DNA from: an uncultured Lachnospiraceae bacterium
GTDB taxonomy: Bacteria; Bacillota; Clostridia; Lachnospirales; Lachnospiraceae
DNA: 64,000 nucleotides
Direction of reading: 5' to 3'
Assembly: GCA_910579275.1 (NCBI GenBank)
Contig: CAJTTO010000001.1
Location: 124,001-188,000, forward strand
The translations under genes were made by a program, and so were the position numbers. The notes beneath the pieces are model-generated. The model saw nothing but the letters and a program-made list of their open reading frames with translations, did not search any database and was not told the origin of the DNA. Position 1 is the first letter of the stretch; each line of letters begins with the position of its first letter. Below are positions 8,488 to 16,429 of the stretch, in pieces.

Positions 8488-9972
8488 ATGAACAATTTAC
8501 CACAGGTAAAAGTAGGGATTGTGGCGGTGAGCCGTGACTGTTTTCCGGAGAGTCTGTCCGTGAACAGGAGAAAGGCACTGGTCAAGGCGTATGCGGACAA
8601 GTACGGCATGGATGGTATCTATGAATGTCCGGTCTGCATCGTGGAGAGCGAGATACATATGGTACAGGCGCTTGAGGATATCAAGAAGGCAGGCTGTAAT
8701 GCGCTTTGTGTCTATCTTGGAAACTTTGGACCTGAGATTTCGGAGACACTTCTCGCAAAACATTTTGATGGTCCTGCTATGTTTATCGCAGCGGCGGAGG
8801 AGACACAGAATGACCTTGTTGGCGGTCGCGGGGACGCATACTGCGGCATGCTGAATGCAAGCTACAATCTGAAACTGCGCAATATCAAGGCGTATATCCC
8901 TGAATACCCTGTAGGGACTCCGGAGGAATGTGCCGACATGATTAACGAGTTTCTGCCGATTGCCAGGGCGATTGTCGGACTTTCGGACTTGAAGATTATT
9001 TCTTTTGGCCCCAGACCATTGAATTTCCTTGCATGTAATGCGCCAATCAAGCAGCTTTACAATATCGGTGTCGAGATTGAGGAAAATTCAGAGCTTGACC
9101 TTTTTGAGGCGTTCAAGAAACATGACGGCGACGAGCGTATCCCTGCAAAAGTAAAGGAGATGGAGGCAGAGCTTGGAGAGGGCAATATGAAACCCGAGGT
9201 ACTCCCGAAGCTTGCGCAGTATGAGCTGACACTGCTTGACTGGGTTGAGGCGCACAGGGGATACCGCAAGTATGTTGCAATTGCAGGAAAGTGCTGGCCG
9301 GCATTCCAGACACAGTTTGGTTTTGTTCCCTGCTACGTAAATAGCCGCCTGACCGGCATGGGAATTCCGGTGTCATGTGAGGTGGATATCTATGGCTGCC
9401 TGAGTGAGTTTATCGGGACATGTGTGAGTCAGGATGCGGTTACGCTGCTTGATATCAACAATACGGTTCCGGCGGACATGTACAACGAGTCCATCAAGGA
9501 TACGTTTGCCTATACACACAATGATACGTTTATGGGCTTCCACTGCGGAAATACAAACACCAAGAAGCTTAGCTTCTGCAGCATGAAGTATCAGATGATA
9601 ATGGCAAGGACGCTTCCCGAGGAGGTTACGCAGGGGACGCTGGAGGGTGATATCGTTCCGGGTGATATCACATTCTATCGTTTACAGTCCACGGCGGACT
9701 GCAAGCTCCGCGCCTACATTGCACAGGGAGAGGTTCTTCCGGTAGCGACAAAGTCATTCGGAAGCATCGGCGTATTTGCAATTCCTGAGATGCAGCGTTT
9801 TTACAGACATGTATTAATTGAGAAGAACTATCCGCATCACGGAGCGGTTGCATTCGGACATTTTGGAAAGGCTTTGTTCGAAGTATTCAAGTATATCGGT
9901 GTACCGGTTGAAGATCTGAATTACAACCAGCCGAAGTCCCTTCCGTATCCTACGGAGAATCCGTTTGCGTAG
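8488..9972 (+). CDS. L-fucose/L-arabinose isomerase family protein
   Basis: 494-residue cytoplasmic aldose-ketose isomerase-like protein. The C-terminal half holds residues expected for the metal site of FucI-type isomerases: Glu298 (in CEVDIYG), Asp322 (in LLDINN, 24 residues later, the same spacing as in E. coli FucI from memory) and His352 (in GFHCGNT). It is shorter than FucI (about 590 residues) and AraA differs in motif detail, so it belongs to the broad 'fucose isomerase-like' group whose substrates vary. The RBS AGGAGG precedes the ATG. No kinase, aldolase or transporter for the product lies beside it. Probably repressed by the divergent LacI protein. Confidence 0.8.
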   Translation: MNNLPQVKVGIVAVSRDCFPESLSVNRRKALVKAYADKYGMDGIYECPVCIVESEIHMVQALEDIKKAGCNALCVYLGNFGPEISETLLAKHFDGPAMFIAAAEETQNDLVGGRGDAYCGMLNASYNLKLRNIKAYIPEYPVGTPEECADMINEFLPIARAIVGLSDLKIISFGPRPLNFLACNAPIKQLYNIGVEIEENSELDLFEAFKKHDGDERIPAKVKEMEAELGEGNMKPEVLPKLAQYELTLLDWVEAHRGYRKYVAIAGKCWPAFQTQFGFVPCYVNSRLTGMGIPVSCEVDIYGCLSEFIGTCVSQDAVTLLDINNTVPADMYNESIKDTFAYTHNDTFMGFHCGNTNTKKLSFCSMKYQMIMARTLPEEVTQGTLEGDIVPGDITFYRLQSTADCKLRAYIAQGEVLPVATKSFGSIGVFAIPEMQRFYRHVLIEKNYPHHGAVAFGHFGKALFEVFKYIGVPVEDLNYNQPKSLPYPTENPFA

Positions 9973-10046
9973 ACAGGATAGGGAATAGATGCTATATAGA
10001 TGATGTAACGTCTGGCAGGCAGAAGGGATTATCAACAGTACGAAAG

Positions 10047-10082
10047 ACAAGGGCAGATTACGGGAATCTGTCCTTGTTTTTA
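10047..10082 (+). terminator. Rho-independent terminator after the isomerase gene
   Basis: 13-bp stem (10047-10059 with 10065-10077, one G-U pair), 5-nt loop, followed by a T run. It sits 75 bp past the isomerase stop. Confidence 0.85.
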
Positions 10083-10108
10083 TGCGCACGGAAACCAATC
10101 CGCTTTCA

Positions 10109-10137
10109 TTGACTTTCCATTCTTATGGTGGTACGAT
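10109..10137 (+). promoter_or_regulatory. Predicted promoter of the ankyrin gene pair
   Basis: TTGACT (10109-10114), 17-bp spacer, TACGAT (10132-10137), immediately after the terminator and 73 bp before the first ankyrin start codon. Confidence 0.6.
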
Positions 10138-10210
10138 ATTTTTAATATTACGAGTTCTAGAGCGGGTTTGAAAAATCATTCCCGCTTTGAGGGATAAAAG
10201 GAGAAAAACT

Positions 10211-11194
10211 ATGCAGATGGATAATCTATTGCTGCAGGCTTGCAAAAACAATCAAAAAAGTGTCGTGCAGACCTTCTTAAAACGCGGTGGTGTGGATGTG
10301 GACAAGCGGGACGAATATGGCAATACACCACTGATATATGCCTGCATGAAAGGTTCTCGGGACGTGGTGAAGCTGCTGCTGGACAATGGGGCGGATGCCG
10401 GACTGGGAAACCAGAGTAACCGGACGCCCATGCACTTTGCGGCGGAGACGGGTAATTTCCAGATTCTTTCGCTTTTGACCGATGCGGGGGCAGATGTAAA
10501 CTGTACGGACAACAACGGTGTGACACCGCTGATGCTGCTGGCAAAGAATGGTAAGACGGCGGCAGCTATGAAACTGCTGCAGAATCCGGATGTTGACATC
10601 AGTATCAAGGACAATCACAGCCGTATGGCGATTGACTATGCCACTTCGTCAGGGCTTAGGGAGCTGGTGGAGGCACTTTCACAGGCAGGGGAGGAGCATG
10701 CGGATTCTTGCGGAAACACGACGCTTCACCACGCATGCTGGGACATGCAGAGCGAGGTGGTCAGGGTTCTGGTGGAAAAGGAACCGGAGAATGTGAACAA
10801 GCGGAACGACAATGGGGAATCCCCGCTGCTGCTGGCAGTGCGCAGGGAGAACCTGATGATTGTCGAGCTGCTGCTGGCAGCAGGCGCACAGCCGGACTGC
10901 GCAGATGATAACGGTGTGCTGCCGCTGCATATTGCGGCGGGTAACGGGGACTATTTTGTGGGGAAAGCCCTGCTATCCGCAGGCGCGCAAATCAACCGAA
11001 AGGATGCTGACGGGCAGACACCTTTGATTCTGGCAGCCGAAAATGGCAGGAATGACTTTTCGGCAATGCTGATTGAGATGGGCGCCGATGTCAATGCGGT
11101 GGACAACGACCAGCACAGCGCCATGTATTATGCGTCGGAGGCAGGGTATACAGAGATTGTCGAACAGCTTTTGATTGCGGGCGCAGAGAATTAA
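10211..11194 (+). CDS. Ankyrin-repeat protein (327 residues)
   Basis: Made almost wholly of about ten 33-residue ankyrin repeats with the usual signatures NTPLIYAC, RTPMHFAAETGN, LPLHIAAGNGD and LLLAAGAQPDCADDNG. There is no signal peptide, membrane segment or enzymatic domain, so it is probably a cytoplasmic protein-binding scaffold. The frame opens at 10187, but ATG 10211 follows GGAGA at a proper distance. It is followed 18 bp later by a larger ankyrin gene whose C-terminal 322 residues align with this entire protein, repeat for repeat. The binding partner and function are unknown. Confidence 0.88.
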   Translation: MQMDNLLLQACKNNQKSVVQTFLKRGGVDVDKRDEYGNTPLIYACMKGSRDVVKLLLDNGADAGLGNQSNRTPMHFAAETGNFQILSLLTDAGADVNCTDNNGVTPLMLLAKNGKTAAAMKLLQNPDVDISIKDNHSRMAIDYATSSGLRELVEALSQAGEEHADSCGNTTLHHACWDMQSEVVRVLVEKEPENVNKRNDNGESPLLLAVRRENLMIVELLLAAGAQPDCADDNGVLPLHIAAGNGDYFVGKALLSAGAQINRKDADGQTPLILAAENGRNDFSAMLIEMGADVNAVDNDQHSAMYYASEAGYTEIVEQLLIAGAEN

Positions 11195-11212
11195 ACAGTG
11201 GAGAGACGAAGG

Positions 11213-13411
11213 ATGAATGATAAAATAAAAAAGCAGCTCAAAGATTATTTTGCCGGTGGTGCGCCTGACTGTACCGAACTTATTTCTTACATGAAAAAAC
11301 ACATTACAGAGATTGACTTTGATGACAACAGCAACATGGAGGAGCTGATGGAGCTGATTCTGCGTGTGCTGAAGGCAGATGGGCGAAATATTCGTTTTGT
11401 GGAGTTTTTGATATCCGAGGGATTTGACGTCAACTACAAGCTGATAGGTGACGACTGCCTGATTCTGAAATATTTGCGGGACGAGCCAAAACGCACCATG
11501 ATGACGAAACTGGAAGAACTTGGCGCAGACATCTGTTCGGAGACGCTCGATGGCGACAATGCACTTTCGATTTTGGCGGGGCATGAAGAGACGCTCGCCA
11601 TTTACATAGCGGAACACTATGATGTGACGCAGTTTGACAGGCCGGATCAAGCAGGAATCACACCGCTGATGTACGCCGCGCTGAAAGGCTACAACAAGCT
11701 TGCAAGGGTACTCATCGGACAGGGGTTTGCCGTCGATGGCATGGGTGGAAAGCCTGCGAGTGAATCGTGTGATACGGAGTATGACATTGAGACGGACGGT
11801 GTGACGCCCCTTGCGCTTGCAATACGTTATGGCAATGTGGAGATGGTAAAACTGCTGCTGGCGGCAGGGGCAGACGAGACTCTCTGCGACGCGGAGGGAC
11901 AGCCGCCTGTTTTTTCATTGATACGCTATCCGGAGGATTTTTTTCGCGGACATCAAAATGACGGCGCGAATGCTATTTTCCGAAACAAACAGAAGATTGT
12001 CCCACTGCTGGAGCAGCTGGATCTGATGGATGCGGATGGGTATACGGTTCTTATGAAATCTCTGTTTCCGATGCGCTTTTGGTTTACCGGACATCAGGAG
12101 GGAATCTCATCCAACAAAAATCTGCCGATTACGGTTGCCCTGATACAAAAAGGTGCGGACGTCAATGCGATTTCGAACGACGGCAGAAGCCCGCTGCATC
12201 AGGCAGTTGTGACTGCGCCGGAGGCGGCAAAGAAACTTGTGAAAGCCGGAGCGGACATTGATGCACAGGACAACAGCGGAAATACGCCGCTGATTTATGC
12301 GTGCATGAACGAAAAAGAGGAGATGGCGGTCTGGCTTCTGAAGAATGGGGCGGATTATACGATTCAGAATAATGCCGGATCAAGTGCGGCGGATATTGCG
12401 GCAGCGAATGGGTGTTCACGGGCACTTGAGCTGATGGATTCCGACAGTTCCCTGATACAGGCGTGCAGGAATAACCAAAAACGAGCAGTGCAGGTGCTTC
12501 TGAAACGCGGCAGTACAGACATCAACCAGCAGGACGACACGGGCAGGACGCCATTGATGTATGCCTGCTGGAACAATGCACCTGACGTTGTAAAGCAGCT
12601 GCTTGACCATGGTGCAGACACGGACATCAGCGACAGGGAGGGACGGACACCGCTGCATTGCGTGGCAGAGTCCGGCAATGCCGTGATTATGGATTTGCTT
12701 GTAAAAGCCGGTGCGGACGTAAATGCCGTGAACAGCGTCGGCACCACGCCGCTGATGACTATGGCGATGTGCGGAAAAACGGCTGCCGCGCTCAAATTCA
12801 TCCGGAATCCGCTGGTTGACACCAATCTGCGGGACAATTCCAACCGCACGGCGATTGTCTATGCGATGTATTCGGGACAGCATCAGCTTGTCAAAGTGCT
12901 GTTGGAAACACAGGATGACGATACGGACATGCACGGCAACACGAACCTTCATTACGCATGTTTTCATGGGCAGGCGGAGATTGTAAAACTGATTCTCCAA
13001 AAGTGTCCGGACAGCATTGACAAAGCCAACAATGATGGGGAGACGCCGCTGATGCTGGTGGCAAGAAACGCCAATTTTGTCATCGCAAAACTGCTGATTG
13101 TGTCAGGAGCGGAAGTGAACTGTGCAAATACAAAGGGGATTATGCCGCTGCATATGGCAGCTTACAACGGAAACCTGATGCTCGGGGAGGAGCTGATTGC
13201 GGCAGGCGCAGACATCAACGCGCGGACGGAGGAGGGACAGACGCCGCTGATGTATGCTCTGGTCTGCGAGAAAAGCGAGTTTGCGGAAATGCTTATCAGA
13301 GGCGGGGCGGATGTAAACATTGTGGACAATCAGCAGCAGAGCGCATTGTACTATGCCACAGAAGCGCATCTTGATAAAATCGTGGAAATGCTGCTCGAGA
13401 CAGAGGGATAA
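11213..13411 (+). CDS. Large ankyrin-repeat protein containing a full-length homologue of its neighbour
   Basis: 732 residues. Residues 1-170 form a divergent N-terminal region (acidic, DFDDNSNMEELMELILRVLK); ankyrin repeats follow from about residue 140. Residues 411-732, starting at DSSLIQACRNNQKRAVQVLLKRG, align end to end with the upstream 327-residue protein (its residues 3-327), including the atypical repeat GKTAAALKFIRNPLVDTNLRDNSNR. This indicates duplication of the small gene with fusion to an extra ankyrin block, or loss of the N-terminal half in the other copy. No secretion signal. An upstream GTG at 11198 is in frame, but GGAGAG at 11200-11205 favours ATG 11213. A strong terminator ends the pair. 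Confidence 0.87.
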   Translation: MNDKIKKQLKDYFAGGAPDCTELISYMKKHITEIDFDDNSNMEELMELILRVLKADGRNIRFVEFLISEGFDVNYKLIGDDCLILKYLRDEPKRTMMTKLEELGADICSETLDGDNALSILAGHEETLAIYIAEHYDVTQFDRPDQAGITPLMYAALKGYNKLARVLIGQGFAVDGMGGKPASESCDTEYDIETDGVTPLALAIRYGNVEMVKLLLAAGADETLCDAEGQPPVFSLIRYPEDFFRGHQNDGANAIFRNKQKIVPLLEQLDLMDADGYTVLMKSLFPMRFWFTGHQEGISSNKNLPITVALIQKGADVNAISNDGRSPLHQAVVTAPEAAKKLVKAGADIDAQDNSGNTPLIYACMNEKEEMAVWLLKNGADYTIQNNAGSSAADIAAANGCSRALELMDSDSSLIQACRNNQKRAVQVLLKRGSTDINQQDDTGRTPLMYACWNNAPDVVKQLLDHGADTDISDREGRTPLHCVAESGNAVIMDLLVKAGADVNAVNSVGTTPLMTMAMCGKTAAALKFIRNPLVDTNLRDNSNRTAIVYAMYSGQHQLVKVLLETQDDDTDMHGNTNLHYACFHGQAEIVKLILQKCPDSIDKANNDGETPLMLVARNANFVIAKLLIVSGAEVNCANTKGIMPLHMAAYNGNLMLGEELIAAGADINARTEEGQTPLMYALVCEKSEFAEMLIRGGADVNIVDNQQQSALYYATEAHLDKIVEMLLETEG

Positions 13412-13418
13412 CAGAGAG

Positions 13419-13457
13419 AGCCGGAACTGGATGAATCAGTTCTGGCTTTCTTTTTTG
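13419..13457 (+). terminator. Rho-independent terminator after the ankyrin genes
   Basis: 11-bp stem (13419-13429 with 13437-13447, one G-U pair), 7-nt loop, then a T-rich tail with six consecutive T. Confidence 0.9.
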
Positions 13458-13490
13458 GTCATGAAAATGATATTTTTGCCATGATTATGA

Positions 13491-13599
13491 TTTTCGAAAT
13501 CGGAAAAATGCAGTATACTCAATCAGGAGTGAACAGGGGACTTCGGTACTGGCCAGACAGGCAGGAGTATGGAAAATAAACGGTACTGGCAAAGTACCG
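13491..13599 (+). promoter_or_regulatory. Promoter/leader region of the GH94 genes with repeated site
   Basis: A possible promoter has a weak TTTTCG box (13491-13496), 17-bp spacer and TATACT (13514-13519). Downstream the 10-mer CGGTACTGGC occurs at 13544-13553 and 13581-13590 (37 bp apart); the second copy also forms an inverted repeat CGGTAC/GTACCG (13581-13586 with 13594-13599). A weak -35 plus repeated sites suggests regulated transcription; which protein binds is unknown. Confidence 0.4.
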
Positions 13600-13629
13600 A
13601 TGCCCGTTCCAAAGAATGGAGGAGGAAGC

Positions 13630-16368
13630 ATGCAGCCAGAAACAAAATCATTGACAAATCAGATCACATTTAAACATGAAAATGAGATTTTCACACTAGA
13701 CCACCCCGACAACTACACTTATCTGTACTTTCCGATTGCCGGAGAGCAGGGAATCAAGTCGAGTGTGACACCTGGTTTTGCAGGTGACAGCAAGCTGGAT
13801 CAGAACACGTTTCTACTAGAACCGGTGAGCAGTGAAAACCTGCATAACAATAAGTCGTCCAGAAATTTCTGGTGCTGTGTCGAAGGCGTAGGCGCGTGGT
13901 CTGCGACAGGGGTGTCAGCGGAAGCAGAGTATGACAAATACACTGTTCGTCAAGATGAATGCAGCATGGAGGCAGGATTTATGTGGCAGACCGTGACAAG
14001 AAAGTCATCCCGATATCAGCTTAGGTCAACCATAACAAGTTTTGTGCCCGTTGACCACAATGTAGAGATTCTGCATGTCGTCATTGAGAATACGGCAGAG
14101 CACGCGCAGAAAGTAACGCCGATTGCAGCGGTACCAATCTATGGAAGAAGCGCCGACAACATTCGGGATCACCGGCATGTAACATCGCTTTTGCACCAGA
14201 TTACGGTGACTGGGCAGGGCGTGGAGGTGAAACCCAGACTGTCCTTTGATGAGAGAGGGCACCAGAAGAACCAAATGACATATTTTGTGTACGGCGTATC
14301 AGGAAACGGAGAGTCGCCGGAACAGTTTTTTCCGGTCACAGAAGATTTTGTCGGGGAAGGCGGGAGCCTGATTGCGCCGCGGGCTGTTAAGGACAACGCG
14401 GACGGTGTAAAGGCAGGGACACGGATTGACGGAAAGGAAGCGCTGGGGGGACTGAAATTTAGCCGCGTGGAGCTTGGAAGCGGGGAGTCGGCGGCGTATA
14501 CTGTCATAATTGGTGCATCGGCAGAGATGGAGGACATGCGCAATGTTGTCGCCGCCTATGACAGCGCGGACAAGGTGCGAGCCGCCATCCGGCAGACGAA
14601 CAGATACTGGCAGGAAAAAGTCAACGTTTCTTTCCAGACCGGAAATAACATAGCGGACAGCTATCTGCGGTGGATTTGCTTCCAGCCGATGCTGCGGCGC
14701 CTGTATGGGTGCTCGTTTCTTCCGCATCACGACTATGGCAAGGGCGGCAGGGGATGGAGGGATCTCTGGCAGGACTGCCTGTCACTGCTGTTCATGAATC
14801 CCGACGGTGTGCGCCAGATGATTGTCGACAACTATGGCGGAGTCAGAATGGATGGGACGAATGCCACGATTATCGGCGAGAAACAGGGCGTATTTAAAGC
14901 CGACAGAAACAGCATTACGCGCGTCTGGATGGATCACGGGTTCTGGCCGTTTCTGACAACGAAACTCTACATTGACCAGACAGGGGACATTGAAATCCTT
15001 GGGGAGAAGGTTCCGTATTTTAAGGACAGGCAGGTGCGGAGAGGGCAGGCCATAGACAGTGAATGGAACGAGGATTACGGTATGCGGCAAAAAACGCAGG
15101 ACGGTTCCGTTTATGGCGGAAGCATTGTGGAACATATTTTGTTACAGCAGCTGTGCGCATTTTACGAGGTGGGTGCGCATAACCAGATTTGCCTGCGCAA
15201 TGCGGACTGGAATGACGCGCTTGACATGGCTGCCGACAAAGGTGAGAGTGTGGCATTTACAAGTGCCTATGCCTACAATCTCAGAGAGCTGGCAGCGTAT
15301 CTTGAAAAATACGAAACAGCCACGGGAACTGCGCAGCTGGAACTGTCCGAGGACATTACAGTTCTTCTTGCGGGCGATGTGCACCAATATGATGAGACAG
15401 CGTGGAAGCGGAACATCCTGAATCAGTATGTCTGCACCTGCACGCACAATGTTTCCGGCAGGACAGTACTGGTACCTGTTGCGGAGCTGTCACAGAATCT
15501 CAGGGACAAGGCGGCGTGGATGATGGAGCATATCCGACGCAATGAGTGGGTGACGGACGCGGAAGGAAACGGATGGTTCAACGGTTATTATGACAACAAT
15601 GGAAATCCGGTGGAGGGGGTGCACGGCGGCAATGTGCGCATGATGCTCACCAGTCAGGTATTTTCTATTATGAGCGGGACAGCTGATGAAGAAATGACGG
15701 CAAAAATCTGTCGGAGTGCAGACACGTACCTTTATCGGGAGAACATTGGCGGCTACCGGCTGAACACGAAGTTTGACGAGGATAAGTTTGACCTTGGCAG
15801 GATGTTTGGTTTTGCGTATGGTGAAAAAGAAAACGGGGCTGTGTTTTCCCACATGACTGTCATGTATGCGAATGCACTGTACCAGCGGGGATTCGTAAAA
15901 GAAGGGCATAAGGCGCTCAACACCCTGCTGGCTACGGCAATGGATTTCGGTACAAGCAAAATTTATCCCGGCGTGCCAGAGTACTTTGACGCGGACGGAC
16001 GCGGAATGTACCACTATCTGACAGGGGCGGCAAGCTGGTTTATGCTGACCATGATTACGCAGGTGTTTGGCGTCCGGGGCAGTATGGGGAATTTGGTGCT
16101 TGCGCCGAAGCTGATGTCCGATCAATTTGATGCGGACGGAAATGCTTCCATTCAGCTCAATTTCCTGAAAAAGACATTTTTAATCCGATACCATAATCCG
16201 AAAAAGCTGTCCTATGGGACATATCAGATTGATCAGGCTTGGTGCGGGGACAGGAAGCTGCAAAAAATGACACATGTGTCAGGTGCGGTGTGCATGGAAA
16301 AGCAGGAGATTGAGGCGCTTGACAGCACCATTCATGTAATTGATGTGACGCTTGGTTCTATTGCATAA
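13630..16368 (+). CDS. GH94 family glycoside phosphorylase, laminaribiose-phosphorylase-like
   Basis: 912-residue inverting phosphorylase without signal peptide, so cytoplasmic. The N-terminal beta-sandwich contains SADNIRDHRHVTSLLHQITVTG; the (alpha/alpha)6 catalytic domain has the general-acid motif NADWNDALDMA (Asp526). Length and the N-terminal motifs TYLYFPIAGEQGIKSSVTP and NTFLLEPVSSENLHN resemble, from memory, Paenibacillus laminaribiose phosphorylase (about 911 residues). It would convert a beta-1,3-glucobiose plus phosphate to glucose 1-phosphate and glucose. Specificity cannot be proved from motifs; cellodextrin or other beta-glucan phosphorylases are alternatives. The RBS GGAGGAGG precedes ATG 13630. 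The next GH94 gene follows after 61 bp. A secreted GH16 enzyme with a laminarinase-type active site lies downstream, which supports beta-1,3-glucan use. Confidence 0.8.
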   Translation: MQPETKSLTNQITFKHENEIFTLDHPDNYTYLYFPIAGEQGIKSSVTPGFAGDSKLDQNTFLLEPVSSENLHNNKSSRNFWCCVEGVGAWSATGVSAEAEYDKYTVRQDECSMEAGFMWQTVTRKSSRYQLRSTITSFVPVDHNVEILHVVIENTAEHAQKVTPIAAVPIYGRSADNIRDHRHVTSLLHQITVTGQGVEVKPRLSFDERGHQKNQMTYFVYGVSGNGESPEQFFPVTEDFVGEGGSLIAPRAVKDNADGVKAGTRIDGKEALGGLKFSRVELGSGESAAYTVIIGASAEMEDMRNVVAAYDSADKVRAAIRQTNRYWQEKVNVSFQTGNNIADSYLRWICFQPMLRRLYGCSFLPHHDYGKGGRGWRDLWQDCLSLLFMNPDGVRQMIVDNYGGVRMDGTNATIIGEKQGVFKADRNSITRVWMDHGFWPFLTTKLYIDQTGDIEILGEKVPYFKDRQVRRGQAIDSEWNEDYGMRQKTQDGSVYGGSIVEHILLQQLCAFYEVGAHNQICLRNADWNDALDMAADKGESVAFTSAYAYNLRELAAYLEKYETATGTAQLELSEDITVLLAGDVHQYDETAWKRNILNQYVCTCTHNVSGRTVLVPVAELSQNLRDKAAWMMEHIRRNEWVTDAEGNGWFNGYYDNNGNPVEGVHGGNVRMMLTSQVFSIMSGTADEEMTAKICRSADTYLYRENIGGYRLNTKFDEDKFDLGRMFGFAYGEKENGAVFSHMTVMYANALYQRGFVKEGHKALNTLLATAMDFGTSKIYPGVPEYFDADGRGMYHYLTGAASWFMLTMITQVFGVRGSMGNLVLAPKLMSDQFDADGNASIQLNFLKKTFLIRYHNPKKLSYGTYQIDQAWCGDRKLQKMTHVSGAVCMEKQEIEALDSTIHVIDVTLGSIA

Positions 16369-16429
16369 TCTGTTTGTGAAGGATACAGACGGACGAAATA
16401 AATTCGTAAAGGCAAAAGGAGAAAAAAAG

